A stretch of 64,000 nt of DNA from Bimastos eiseni (taxonomy: Eukaryota > Annelida > Clitellata > Crassiclitellata > Lumbricidae), in contig OY365810.1 in the NCBI GenBank assembly GCA_959347315.1, forward strand, positions 20,560,081 through 20,624,080, in the 5' to 3' direction. A program made the position numbers and the translations under genes. Shown piece after piece: positions 48,601 through 62,900 of the stretch (position 1 is the first letter of the stretch; every line of letters starts with the position of its first letter). Below the pieces are notes generated by a model, which saw nothing but the letters and a program-made list of their open reading frames with translations, did no database searches and was not told where the DNA came from.

Positions 48601-50936
48601 ACTGGTCCTAAACTATCACATGCAACCTTAGTTTCAGGCAGTTCCTTCAATGTATGGACAATTTCTTCCTCTGTACTGTTTGTCGACTTGCATGTACTAC
48701 TGGATTTGGCAGACAGCTCGAGATCAATGTCATATTCTGATTTGTCAATGTCAAGTCCTGACTTTTCAATATGGTAAATTGGTGCACAAGAATCCAAAAT
48801 AGTTTCTCCTTCTGTGCTTTCTACAACAGCTGTACAGACAGAACCACTGCTCTTACATGGATCACTGTGGATGGTCATACCATGATCAGTTAGCATCTCA
48901 CTGGTTGAAGATGAACACGAAGCATCTTGAATAACTGGTTGATCGCAGCTAATGACTCTTGTTTCCTTAGATGTTTCTGATGTCACAACGTCACAATTCT
49001 GGTGACTGCTGTCCAAGGGACCTTCTAAGACACTTTTCAAAACATCATTGGCTGTGTTTGTAATAGTTGCATTTTCCTTAGACAGTTCGATGCAAACAGC
49101 CGGCTGCTTGACTGATTGAGACTCATCTGATCTATGAGAAGCATCAAGGTCACTTGCGCTTTCAAAGTTATTTCCTGTGGTTGCATCCAAACCAGTCTTG
49201 TCTATCGATCCGATTTCCGGTCCTAGGGCGCTTCTCTTGCTAGATGAAAAAGAAACATTTGGTTCACCGCTATGACATTCCATCTCTGCAGTGGAGGTAC
49301 TTGAACCATCCAGATTGGATTCCCTCGGAACAACATCCGTGCTAACAGTATCACTCTCTGACTGCACCATCATCCCCACAGTTGAAGTATCTCCCAAATC
49401 TAAAACATTTGTATCTCTTGCTTTAGATGCAGCCTCCTGAGAAGAAAACCCCGCTTTCTTTGCAGAAATCATTCTTGTTGAGATGATGCTGTTGTATTTG
49501 AGACGAACAGCACTTGCCGTCTTTTTCGTAATTGAAGTTGACTTGTCGGAAATTTTTGATATTAAAATTTTGACTCCCTTTTGAGTCTCATCGAGGTTCC
49601 TCACTTTCATGTTGGGCTTAGATTTCATGATCCTCTTTGATCGAAAGTTTGGCTGCGGAGATACACTCAGGTTGACCTTGCTGTATGTATCATTTGGATC
49701 ATAAGGTGTCCGGTGTGGTGCATATGTAAATGATCCGAACTTTTCTCTGAAGTCGAATGAAATCAATTCAATATCAAATTTATCCAATCATAGTTAACAT
49801 ACAACTCATTTAATTGACAAGTTGCTACCAAGTATTCTAATGATTAACCAGTGTAATGTAATATACCGTGTCAAGTATGCAGATGACACCTATCTGTTGA
49901 TTCCTGGTTTTAACAAAGACATGATTGAGATTGAACTTAACCATGTATCTGAGTGGTCTGCCAAATGTAACCTACGACTAAATAAAAACAAGACACAAGA
50001 GATGATTATCCGACATCCTCAGGGGGGTGGATGAGGAGAAGATCCGAAAGTGAGGCTAGGACTGCCGGGGGTCGCAAGTATGGTCATCCCAGAGGTCACA
50101 ATGACTGAAAACCTCTGCTTTGAACCCCACATAAATAGAATTTGTTGTCAGGCAATACAATCAATGTATGCATTGTGCATAATAGTGGCACATGGCCTCT
50201 CTAGCCTCTTGTTTTATGATGTGGTGCATTCAACAACAGTGGCCCGCATGCTCTAAGTAACCCCGACATGGTGAAGGTACGTGGGACAGCAGGAAATCGC
50301 CCGGGTGCAGTCAGTGATGAACCGATTGCTCACATGGCTATGTAAATGATCTTAACAAATGCAACTTAAGTAAAACAACATGTGTGTGTGGAGCTCACTA
50401 ATAATTCAAATGATGCACATTTTTAATGGTGAATTGCTTCAAAAAGAAGGTCCTCTGCATGAGAAAACTGATGAATTCATGATAATGTTAGAAAATGAGG
50501 AGCCTGCATGGGATTTCCATAGGTGGAAAGGCAGAGTGATCAGCATCCAGACTGACTCAGAACCAAAGAACATAGCTCTTTGATGCATGTCAGAGCAGTG
50601 GTGACCAACACAGAAGAAATTTAGAAATCCATTCCACCATAGGAAGCCAGTGTAGTGTTCCATGCATATGTATATATTTTATTTATTTGTTGGGTTTATA
50701 TAGCGCCCCTTCAAGACATCTACTCAGAAGCGCTCCCGACCCAACCCCGGCTAAATAGGACAGTCTTAAGATTAGTATGGAACATGGTTGAGTGTTTCCT
50801 GGGCACAAGGCAGAGTGTGACAGGGAGCCCATTCCAGGTTGCAGGGCCAGCGACCGAGAAGGCCTGGCGCTGCTTCATGGAAGTCTAAGAGTGAGGGAAA
50901 GAAGCTTGGTCTGTAAGGTAGAATGGAGGGAGCCTC

Positions 50937-50978
<42 letters not shown>

Positions 50979-53900
50979 CTAAAAACAGGCATAAATTCAC
51001 GGCAGTTGAAAGCACATACACTCCTATGCGTTTGATCATCTGATAAATATAGTGGTCCATGGTATTAAGATAGAACAGCATGACTTGTCCAGAATCAATG
51101 CCATATGACATAAAAAAAGTGAAAGCAATCAATAAATGGTAATAAAATGATAGAACATACTGACCTCCTCACAAAAGCTAATCATCTTCAAACAACATGG
51201 CGCTCAATAACACCCACCTGAGGAGAGCAGTGTGCTTGCGCAGTTCTTCTGTTGCATTCTCAAAGCCTTTTCTGTTCTTAAGTGAAGTTGGAGGCTCTTC
51301 AGACATCATGAAGATCTGTGAAACTGGAACCCAGGCCCTTAATAAAAACCAACAAATGCAGCATCTGTGTGAAGCTGCTTCTTACTTTTGACATATTGAC
51401 TGAACAGTCATTCCCATGAGCATGACCATTGATTAAGTATGTTGGAAACTGTCACTGGGAAAATTATACAGCAACATTATTTTGCTATCACAGTTATACA
51501 AACTTGATTGCTATGGTATGAACACTGCAGAATCCAATCTTTAAAATAGGGAAATCTGCAGAAACAAAGTCAACTTCACTTCATTAAGATGATATACATG
51601 TGCAATGACAAAAAAGCATATAAATGAAAATAGAGAAATAAATTAATTTGCATGGACGTGGTTTATTTAAGACATAATACATTCGTAAAGCAATTACCGG
51701 TCATGTTCACCAAAGAAACGAACGTCGATCAATCCTTTATCTTCACGAAGAACCTGCAGTTCAAAGACAGCAATAAATAATTTAAATAAAACATACATGA
51801 GCGCCACATAGTATAATCGTCAATGATTATTATCATCTGTGAAGCTCAGAAAAGATTACAAGGCATATAACTATCACCCAGACTCAACATATCTGCTGCC
51901 TATTTCTGACCTTCAGACGACAAACCAACGATTATTTGATGGACCGTCCTAAAAACATGAAATCCAACGATCTATTCAGAAAACATAAACATCTAGGCCA
52001 TAGAGAATTTGACAGCTATCAGAACAACAGATGGCATAAGAATGTTGTGCAGCAGATGTACTCGTGCCTTCCGTCTGGTACCAAGAGGAAGTGCATAACT
52101 GCAATACATCTGCATATGCATGCAATTCTACTTTCAGAGTTCAACGAATCTTCAAATTTTTTGCCTGAAAACTTTTGTCCATAAGATATTACAGCAATGC
52201 TGATATAATGCTCTTTAAAATCTCTCAAAGACATATTATATAAAAATATCAGACAACAAAACCAACAGATAGTGAAGTACATCTCACAATAAAATATTTC
52301 TGGATGCTGATGAGATTATTTACACAGTAAAGCTAAACAGACAGTAGTCAACTAACCTTTGCTGGCCAGAATGGATAGCCTTTCATCTTGGCCCAAACTA
52401 AAATGTGAGGCGTTCTCTAAACATTGAAGACAAACAAAACTCAAATAAAAAAAATTTTTAACCAGATTCTTACTCTGCTTATTTAATGAGATACACAGAT
52501 TCTGTATTGTGACTTTTGGATCGTAAAACTGATCTGATTAAACATTTAAACAATCAAGACCTTTCCACCTGCATTGCATCAGCAGAGTTATCCAAAAAAG
52601 CATTGAGTTGCATCCTTGTTAGGCATGGTAAGGTGATGGTATTTTCAGTGTCTAGATTATGGGATGTATGGTACGATGTATGGTGCCATGTTGGCACAAA
52701 CTGCCAGGTAGCACACTAATAAAGAAAAGAAAAATTCAAGTGCTATCTAAAATAACCAAAGCCCAATATTTAACAGTAAGCTGAAAAAGTCACCAGTGGT
52801 GGGCTGACGCAAAATCAATCAACGAATTCCAGTTGACACGACTCGAAAGCTGACATGTATGCTCAGAGTCTCTGGGCCAAGTTGTGGCGATAGGGTGGCA
52901 TGGATGTTCAGAGTCTCTGGGCCAAGTAGTGGCGATAGCGTAGCATGGATGTTCAGAGTCTCTGGGCCAAGTTGTGGCGATAGGGTGGCATGGATGTTCC
53001 GAGTCTCTGGGCCAAGTTGTGGCGATAGGGTGGCATGGATGTTCAGAGTCTATGGGCCAAATTACGGCAATAGGGCAGAGTGACGACTGTCGACAGAGCC
53101 TGTAACAATGGTGATGGTGTCGACGAGTAATCCATCACTGGTGGAAGATGATGTATGTCCGCATATTCATCGATGCACAAGGAGGACGTAGAAAGGGCAT
53201 TCGTTGTGTGTTGGTCGGTAGATTGAATGGCCACCTGTGACTATCGGTCAAGGTCACTCCACCGGCTGCATCAGTCACCCTCCACCGAGATGAAGACACT
53301 CAGTTACAGGTACAAACACCATCTGCGTGGATGAGACTCGACCGTATGCATCTAAAGGATGGTCCGATGCAGTCACATGGCCTAGGCAACTTGCAATTAA
53401 AAGCCTCTTAGATGTACAATATCCACGGCAAAACCGACGAATAAGTCCGATAAGCAAACCCAGCACTAGAAAACTCCAACATGCTCAAAGTTACTGGGCA
53501 ATTCTGCATATAGATGAAAATATTCTTTAAAATGATGCAGCAGAGCAGTCAAACAGTTGACCAAGATGGCAGATGCATGGGCAATAAACTAAATTACATA
53601 GCCAATAATAATACTTATTGGTTTATTGGTTTTAATCAATTTCGTTCACACAACCTCAACTTAACTACATCTATCTGATAGATAACTTCTATGGCTACTA
53701 AAGAAATGTTTAAAAGCATAAACATTAGAAATACCAACACATGGCTGGCAGAACCAGTTCTCACTGGGTTTAACGCAGGAATTCATGTAGCAGTCTGGAC
53801 AGACTTCAATCTCGTTAGTCTGCAACAAAGCATTAATACAATGCTTCAATTGAAATGCAACAATGATGTTCATAATAAATTCTAATTTATTTTAATCTAT

Positions 53901-56900
53901 TTAAGGACTTATAAAACGCCTATCACGGTACAACCTAATCAGAGGTGCTCCTAGTGCAAAGAACCCCTCAAGTAAAGAAAAGTCTTAAGAGAACGAACAG
54001 AAACATTTGTGCTACTAGACAAGATTTCAGCACACACGAGTCACAGCAGGAAGGTTGTTATATAGCAAAGGGTCAACAGAGGCATAAGCATGATGCTGAG
54101 GTGGCAGCTCTAGACCGAGGTACTAGTAGGTCGTGACGGTCTGAAGAACAAAGATGATGTCCAGAGATAGCTGAGACTGGTTGCCTGATAAGATCACAAA
54201 ACTAGCATGGAGCTTGACCTAAGAAAGCTTTGCAAGTAAGAAATGACTCAAGCACATTATATTCCTAGCTAATAAAACCAACCATCGTGAGTCCTTAGCC
54301 AGTTAGCATATGAGGAATTTGCTGGTACCATTATCATAGATAAATAACCAGCATAAAATAAAAGTTTGGTAGACCACAGGGAGAATGAGAGTGTCATACA
54401 TTAACAAAGTTGTCCAAAAACAAAGTGGCAAAAGTTAGAAGAAACTTGGAAGCATGCCAAAGCATAAATATTTGCGACCATATATGTGACCATCTTTCAC
54501 TTGGCTTAGAAAACCAAGAAACTGTATTTCAGTTTTATCATGACAAAAGTTCAAAAGAACTGCCACAAAAGCAATATGGCCATTTCAGCAGAAAGGAAGT
54601 CAGTACCAACCTCGTGTCGACAAACCTTCAGAATAGTCTTAGCAATGTTTGTCAATCTGTGTTTCTCTGGCAAAGAAAATCAGACAACTAGTACAATACG
54701 AAATTTAAAAAGAAATTTGTTAAAACAAGGCAACTTTATTGTGTTGTATTTGAGCATTTATAAAGCGCCTCTAATAGAGTAAACCCAGAAATCGCATGTA
54801 TACACAATTACATATCCATATACTAATTTCCATTTAGAACTCTTAAAATATGCATTTTAGACAGTCATGATTTAAGTACCTTTTGATGGACTGTCTGTGC
54901 ATGTGGGACCTTACCATTAATTAGTGACTATTTTAGTACACTGCTATTCGAACTGTGTTCGTTTTCGACTGACTTATCATACTGACTTAAACATCCAGTA
55001 GATTAGCGCAGGCAGTGCCTACGAGTAGACATCTTGAACGAGTGTTATAGAAATTATTGTAATAATAATTTATAATTAATATACATGTATAAACTTGCAT
55101 GTTAAACAATGTGTCATGTAAATGAATATGTGTCACAACAATATTTATAAAAGGAAGATCTTGCTATGCTGCTGAGACAGCAAAAGAAAAAAAACATAAG
55201 GACATTTACAACAATAATTTGAGATCAAACAGGAAGGACACAAGGTAAAGACAATATTAAAGCATACTTACTGCCATTAAATACAATGCAGTTGTGTAGA
55301 ATCCACTTGACATCTGCAACAAATGCTTCTGTACTTCCATAAGCCTTCTTTTTAATGTTCTGTAAATACAACAGTTAAGTCAAATTTTAATTAAGTCAAA
55401 TTTAAGTCCAGTCACCATTCAGTAGTCAGTAACCATGGATTGGTATTATTAGTGTCATCAATTGTTGCTGTCGACAGAAAGCAACTACGACAGACATTAA
55501 GAGAGTAACATTCAAACAATCTCTGCAGAGGTTATAAATCTAATCATAAATATATTTGAAAGTGACCCACACCTTTTCCAGAGTACTGAAATCCATAGCA
55601 TTGAATATGAAGTCTGTGTAAGTAGGGATCAGAGCACAATCCACAGGTCGATGAAATGGATCCGTCTACAACAAATCAAATCATGACCAACACAGGCAGG
55701 AACTGAAAAATTAAATCAAAATTAACAATGGTATATTTTATAGGAACCAGTTCCCAACTAGTGGTATGCATACCACAGGTGTCATTAAGTGATTTGTGAA
55801 AAAATTTAAAAAATTAACTTTTTCTATTAGGACAGTATCTCAAAAGAAGATCCAGTTGTTGTCAAAAGCTACAAAATGTGTTACAAGCCTCAGACCCTGG
55901 ACTTAGAACCTACAATGTTCCCCCCCAATTACAAGGAAATTCGCACTTGCCTGTTGTTTTTGGAAATCAGGAAAACGGTCTACCTTGCAAATCATATATA
56001 TCTGCCCTAATTTTACATGGGTATTGAACAACCAATCACAGATTTATATAGCATCTCTCGGACAGCAATGCATTTCAACCTAGCAATGGAAAACTAGAAT
56101 CAAATAAAATGATTGTGGAAACAACTCGGTCACCAAGTGCAGCAGAGTAAAGAAATCCAAAGCCAGGAAGGGATGAGAACAAAACTAATTATACAATGAA
56201 ACAAACACTCCAAGGCAAAATTATGCATAGGCATTAGAATCTTATACACAGTGTGTGTGTGCGCGCGTGCATCAGTGGCCAGTGCAAATCCTTCTGCATG
56301 CAGCTAGAATTAAGTGAAGATCATTTTTTAATATAATATTAGTGAGGTTGTTACAAATATAAGCTGAGCACTGGTTAGTTTAAGAAAACAACAAATAGGC
56401 CATACAGCCTACAGCACTGACCATGGCAACCCATTGAAGCCACAGAGTTCCAGATTGGAAAGACATATCAATTACATATTGACAACATAAAAAAATTGAT
56501 TAAAGAGATTGACCATACCTCAGGATACTTCATTCTCTGCAGAACAAATTTAAGAAGAGTACAAAGTGTCTCCATGGATACCATCGACATTGCTTTGGAA
56601 CGTGTCACTGTGTTCTCAGCAATCATGATTTTCTAAACAATGTCAAATCACAATTACTATTCTCTAAGAGATAACAATCCATAACAGAATGGCCAGTCTT
56701 GCATGGTTTGCCTGAAATGCATGTCCAAATACTAAGTCATTGAACACCATGGCATGCTTCTGCACCTCTTAAGTATATTCAACTGTGAACTTCACAGAAA
56801 CAACATCAATGAGTTATATGTTCATCTTCAAAAACTTGAACTACATGTTTGATGTTTCCTTATCCCAACAACACTCAGTTATTTCCACATTTGTCCGATT

Positions 56901-59900
56901 GTCACATTGTGCTGTTATTTCTTGGAAATCTAGCGACCGCCATCACCAATCCTCTCCATGTCTTTCTTTCCAAAGTTGAATATCTTAATTCCTCCAGGCT
57001 CATTTCAGTTTTTTTATGTATCACATTCATCCATTTTTTCCTTGGGTGCCCTCTTTTCTTCCTTCCTCCTCCACATGCCAACATCATTTCTTTTTAAATT
57101 CCATTTGATCGCATAACATGTCCGAAAACCCCAGCTTCCTTCTCAACGCTGTTTGTTGTAACGTCTCATCATTCTCAACTCCAATCTTCCTGCGCACTTC
57201 TTCGTTTGTCTTCTTCTCCGTCCATGATATTCTCTGCATCTTCCTCCATATCCACATTTCGCATGTGTTGATCTTCTTCTCCATGTTCTGTGTCATTGTC
57301 CATGTCTCACAGCCACAAAGTACTGTTGGGAAGATCATTGCTCTCACTAGTCTTTTTTTGTGTCTATGCTCACATGTTTGTCTTTCCATATCTTTTCCAG
57401 TCCGTTCATTGCAGTTTTCCATATCGCCAGGCTTCTCTTTATTTCCGAGTCACATTTTCCCTCTTTTTCTATTAATGATCCAAAAAACGTGAAACTTTTT
57501 ACCACCTCTATTTCCTCTCCGTCTATCTTGAAACTGTCCCAATCAGCTGTTGTCATTATCTTTGTCTTCTTTAAATTGAAGTATAGGCCTGCCAACTCAC
57601 TTTTTCTCTTCAGTCTTCTTATCAGTTTTTCCAGATCTGCTTTCTTCCCTGCCAGTAGTGTTGTATCATCTGCATTTTGCAGAATATTCAATGTCCTTCC
57701 TGCTATCTTTACTCCTTCAGTTGCCTCTTCCATTTCTGCCTTCCTCATTATCCTTTCTGCATACAGGTTGAAAAAAAATTGGGACAGGATGCACCCTTGT
57801 CTCACCCCTTTCTTAATTTTAAGTTTGTCTGTGTCTCCAAATTCTGTTTTTATCACTGCCTCCTGGTCTTTGTACAATCCCTTTAGTAGTTGTATCAAGT
57901 GCTTTGGTATTCTTATTTCTATTAGAGTTTTCCACATCAGTTCATGGTTAACGCAAATGCTTTGCTATAATCGATGAAACATATGTGTAGTTTTTATCCA
58001 TATTCCCTTTGCCTTTCCATCATCCACCTCATGTTGGCAATATGATCTCACGTTCCCCGGGATTTCCTAAATCCTGCCTGATTGTCCGGAAGCTCTCTCT
58101 CAATTATATTCTCCATTCTTTTATTGACTAATTGAGATACTTTAATAAAATTTTCTGAACGTAAACAAAACAAACAAAAACGTTTTATTGACACAAATTT
58201 TACAATGACAACTCTGATATGTTCATGCCATGTTAGATGATTATCAACAGTTACACCAAGAAACTTGGCATAAATTTCATGATAAATTGGGATATCATTT
58301 ATATGTACTATTGTAGAAATATATTTTGGAAGCATTTTCCTGTGGCATCCAAAGATAATGAAATTTGTTTTTTGCGGCTCAGCGTTAACAGTCTGAATTA
58401 AGTAGTTCTATTCTATTCTATTCCATTTACGGATTTATAAAGCCCCTCTCACAGTACAACCTAATCAGAGGCGCTCCCAGTGCGAAAAACCCCTAGAGAA
58501 AAGAAAAGTCTTAAGAGAACGAGCAGAAACAGTTGTGCTACTAGATAAGATTGCAGCACGAGTCACAGCAAGAAGGCTGTTCCATAGCAAAGGGCCAACA
58601 TAGGCATAGGCACGATGTTGAGCTGTGGCAGTTCTAGACTGCGGTACTAGAAGATCGTGACGGTCTAAAGAACGGAGAGAATGTCCGGTGGTAGCTGAGA
58701 TAGGTTTCCTGATAAGTTCACATAGATAGAGTGGAGCTTGACCCAACAATGCTTTGAATACAAGAAATAGAACTTTGAAATGAATCCTATCAGTAAAGGG
58801 AAGCCAATGAAGATGTGGTAAGATAAGTAGTGGTATGACTTATTCGAATAAAACACATTAGTATCATCTGTGAATAGAATAAATGATAGAACAAGTGAGG
58901 CATTTGGGAGATCATTTATATACCAAAGAAAGAGGATGGGCCAAGGATAGATCCTTGAGGAACCTCATGTTTGATTAATACAAAGTTAGACCTCATACCA
59001 TTAGCAAATACACATTGGGAACAATTGCTTAGACAACTTTCAAACCAGTCCTATTGTGTTCCTCTAAATCCATATGTTACTAATTCTTTAATTAGAATGT
59101 TATATCAAATGCATTAGCAATACAAAAAATTGGAGCTGTACTGATTAATCGGCCGGCTGATTAATTGGGCCGATCATAGAGATATCGGCAATATCGGATA
59201 TTGGCAAGATAATCGGCGCCAATATTAAAAATTATTTTTTTTAAAATAATATTATTTTCAGTCTTTAAAAGCAAAATGACGACAGCAACATCATTGGGTC
59301 TGGGAAGCACAACATTCCGTTCCCTTCCCATAGTGTGGGGACGTGGGGAACTCGGGCTTCTACTTCAGACCACCCAGTAAGCATTGTGCTAGACTGCTAA
59401 TATCGTAGGAAAGTGTCTACAGCTGTTGTGTAGAGTGAGTCATAGTGCCTGCTTAATTACCCTGGGTACAATCATGTCATTTTAGGCCAAATTGGCAACA
59501 TCACTGGGTCTGTGAAGGACGGCATTTCGTTCAGTTCCCATATCGTGTCGTCGAGCCAATCGCTTATTCAGACCATTGGTGAGACCACCCACTGTGGTCC
59601 CACTATAGACCGTGGGAATGTGTCAACATAGATCTTGTGCAGAATGAGTCATAGTGCCTGCCTATGGGCCAAGGAATGGCTGGTCAATTCAAGCCAAGGA
59701 GTGGCAGGCCAATTCAACAGAGAAACCGATGAATGTACATCGTGGAGGCATGACTAATGCCAATCAGATCTCCCCAACATGTGTCAGTGGCCTGAGAGGC
59801 TGAGGCTAAATGGGTGGCTGTGAATAGGACAGCCATGCCCTGATCTTTAACTACCCTGAGCACAGTTCGACGGCAGGCGGAGTGTCTAATCTGTATTGCC

Positions 59901-62900
59901 TGCCTGATTAGTCACCAACTACATGCATATGTCTCCTAAGGAGGTGGAGGGTAGGGAAGTGTTTGCTTGTATCACAACAATAGGCAGTAGCAGTAGGTCT
60001 ATCTTTTTGGGAAACACAAAGAAATAATCGGCAAAATAATCGACAAAATAATCGGGTGTCGGCAAATGAATAATCGGTATCGGTGAAATCGGCAAAAAGT
60101 GATGTCTGTACAGCTCTACAAAAAATATTCCAATTAAATATTCATTATTTTCAAAGGAATTAGGGCATAACCGAGTAGACAATTTCCACTGAGTACCGAA
60201 TCCGAGTATTTGGATGAACTATTTGCCAGATCCGGGTACGAACCGGATAATAGCGGCAAATCTGGCCAGCGACTCAGCGAGTACCATCCGTAGGCAAAGC
60301 ATACACAACCTGCCACATGCACAGCTACGGAGAACTTTCTATAGTCAATGCAGAGTCAATAGCAATATCCTTCATATAGCGTATCATCACACTCTAGGCT
60401 ATAACAATATATTTATTAGTTAATAACCTTATTAGTGAAAAATGTAAAACCTTGTTATAAAATTTGATATATGAAGTTATCAACGACGTCTTTACTCTCC
60501 AATGTTTATCGGAAAGTGGGTGGAGTCGAGGACCTCAGCATATAAAGGCCTATTACAGCGCCGCACGGTAGAGCCTATTCAAGCAGGAAAATTACTGATT
60601 TGGTTGCACCTAGGGAATGCAACCAAAAGAAATTAAAAAATATAAATTAACTTAATTATTTTAAAGAAAATTAGTCAATAACTTATAAGTAAGTCTGTTA
60701 GTCCTACATTTATTTGATGAAAAATATGATTTTATTAAAAAAAGTGATTTTTCAAAAGAAGTCATTTTTAGCTATTTGCGGGTGTAACATTTGCCGAGGC
60801 GAATACTTCCGAATAGTCCAATATTCGGCCGAGGTGAATGTCCGAGGTGATTTCCGGTTATGCCCTAAAAGGAATTAGAGATTGTATCAAATATGTCCAT
60901 TAAGATCATAGATGGTGAATGGCCAGCCCTAAATTCATATTGAAACGAGCCCATAATTTTATTTTTAGTCACAAATTTATTAAGTCTATTATTACACATA
61001 ATCTTTTCATAATATTTTGAGAACATTGGAAGAATGGAGATTGACTAATAGTTTGATGGGTCAACCCTTTCCCCTTTCTGAATATTGGAACAACCTTTGC
61101 TGTCTTAATCTTTTCCGGAACAAGACCAGTGAAAAGAGAACAGTTAATAATTTAAGCTGAAATAGGAGCAATATACGACAAGGAGGCAGTGGTGATTCTG
61201 GGGTTTATGCCATCAGTACCAGTGCTGCAAGTGGGGCAGAAAGAACGGCAAAGTGTAAACAAGTTCCTCGGTGGTGGTAGGGATTACACCAAAATAGCAA
61301 GGAAGGGGGGTTAAAATATTTATTAAAAGGACAAGTAATCAATGGAATTTTATCAGATAAAGCTTCAGCAATATCGAAAAATAATTATTTAAGGCATTTG
61401 CTATATCATAAGAGTTAGAATTATTACTCCTGTTGATTTTAAGGGATTCAATATTGACATATTGGTCATTTCTTTTAATAATTGAATGTATAAGGGACCA
61501 TATATTTCTAAGATTATTGCGGTTCCTATCAGCTTCTAAAGCGTAATATTGTTTTTCTGCATTTTTTTCCTTATAGTTTTGAATTGATTTCTATACAAGT
61601 TAAATTTTGCTTTATTCTCATGGGTAGGATTTTATATAAATCTCAGGTAAAGTCGATTTTTTCCCCCACATGATTTTTTCCCCCACATGATTTAAGCAGT
61701 CCAGTTGTCATCCAAGGATGCCTAAAGATAAGGTTCTTCCTTGTTATATGTGTGAGTGGGAAGCCTGGTCATAATAGTATTTATATTTCATAATAAACAG
61801 CTCATAGGCCTCATTTGCTCCTCCCCACATTGCTACAAGCCTCAAGCACAGAAGACCAATCTGCACATTGTAGTGCCTGCTCAAATCTAAACCTATTTTC
61901 ATCATTAAAATTACGGTAATTTTAAGGGTGGTTTTCTAGGGCGCTTGTAGCGTTTAAATCAAATCTTGTTACTATTGGCAAATGGTCTGATATATCAGAA
62001 GTAATAATATGCGAATCAATAATGTGGGTCCAAGCATTTGAGAAGGAGTTGTCAATTAAGGTGGAAGAGTGAACAGTAACTCTTGTAGGTTTGTTATTAA
62101 GGGCAGAAAGTTGTAAGCTAACATAGAGTTTAACAAGGAGCCTGTAGCCTTGTGGCTTTCTAATTTCAAAAGATCTGTAGTAAAGTCCCCCAAGAATATG
62201 ACATATTTCTCTTTTAGGGTAACATTAGAAAACAGAAGATTCATGTCTGAATCAAAGTCTAGCTGTAGAAATAAAACGGACTGATGGTAAGTGTAGAAAG
62301 GCCTGGGTGGGGTCGATAAAAACTACCCAACAAGCAGATGCCTACCTTCATGAAAATCTGAACAAAGAGAGCCTCAAAGGAGTTACAAAAAAGATTTAGT
62401 GAATCAAAACCAATTTTTTAAAAGCAATATTTTGTTTTAGCAAAAACCCCACCCGTCCTCTCGCCTTATCAACCTAGATTCATGCACAAAGGAATATCCT
62501 GGGATTTTAATAATATCAGTCATATCAGGGCTTACCCATGTTTCAGTGAGAGCCAAAATTGAGACCGGAATTTAGGTGATTAGGTTATTATTTGTCAGAT
62601 AATTTGTTTATTATACTCCTACAGTGTAAGAGCATGATATTAAAACTGTCATTTTAATTATAGAGGTAGAGTAAGAATCAGGAGCAACATAAGAGTTGTA
62701 AATGGAAAAATTATTAAAGAGATTAATATCAGGATCCAGATCATTAAAAATCAAAATTGGGTGGTCATCAAATTCACTAGGAAAAATATTCAATGTTACA
62801 TCAATTTCATGGTTCATAACATGGTCAAAGCATGGTCAAAGCAATTATTTTGTTGACATACAATGTTAAGAAAATCATCGTTTTCCAAAATGTTGTTAAA

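Larger units (their letters stand above)
51218..53819 (-). other. ZMYND8: ZMYND8 linker zinc cluster and PWWP exons (four)
   Basis: 53819-53739 reads [16 protein letters not shown] and NWFCQPC, a zinc-binding linker. 52416-52357 reads [14 protein letters not shown], the PWWP signature. 51753-51698 reads RFFGEHDR. 51337-51218 reads [11 protein letters not shown] and the helical end of the PWWP fold. The aromatic residues that cage methyl-lysine are in place. Confidence 0.88.

Noticed and set aside
52859..53083. A repeat protein with [15 protein letters not shown] units
   Set aside because: It is a 45-bp intronic minisatellite whose length is a multiple of 3, with no splice or start context.
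57360..57977. A 205-codon plus-strand open frame
   Set aside because: It is the shadow of the minus-strand RTE-like LINE.
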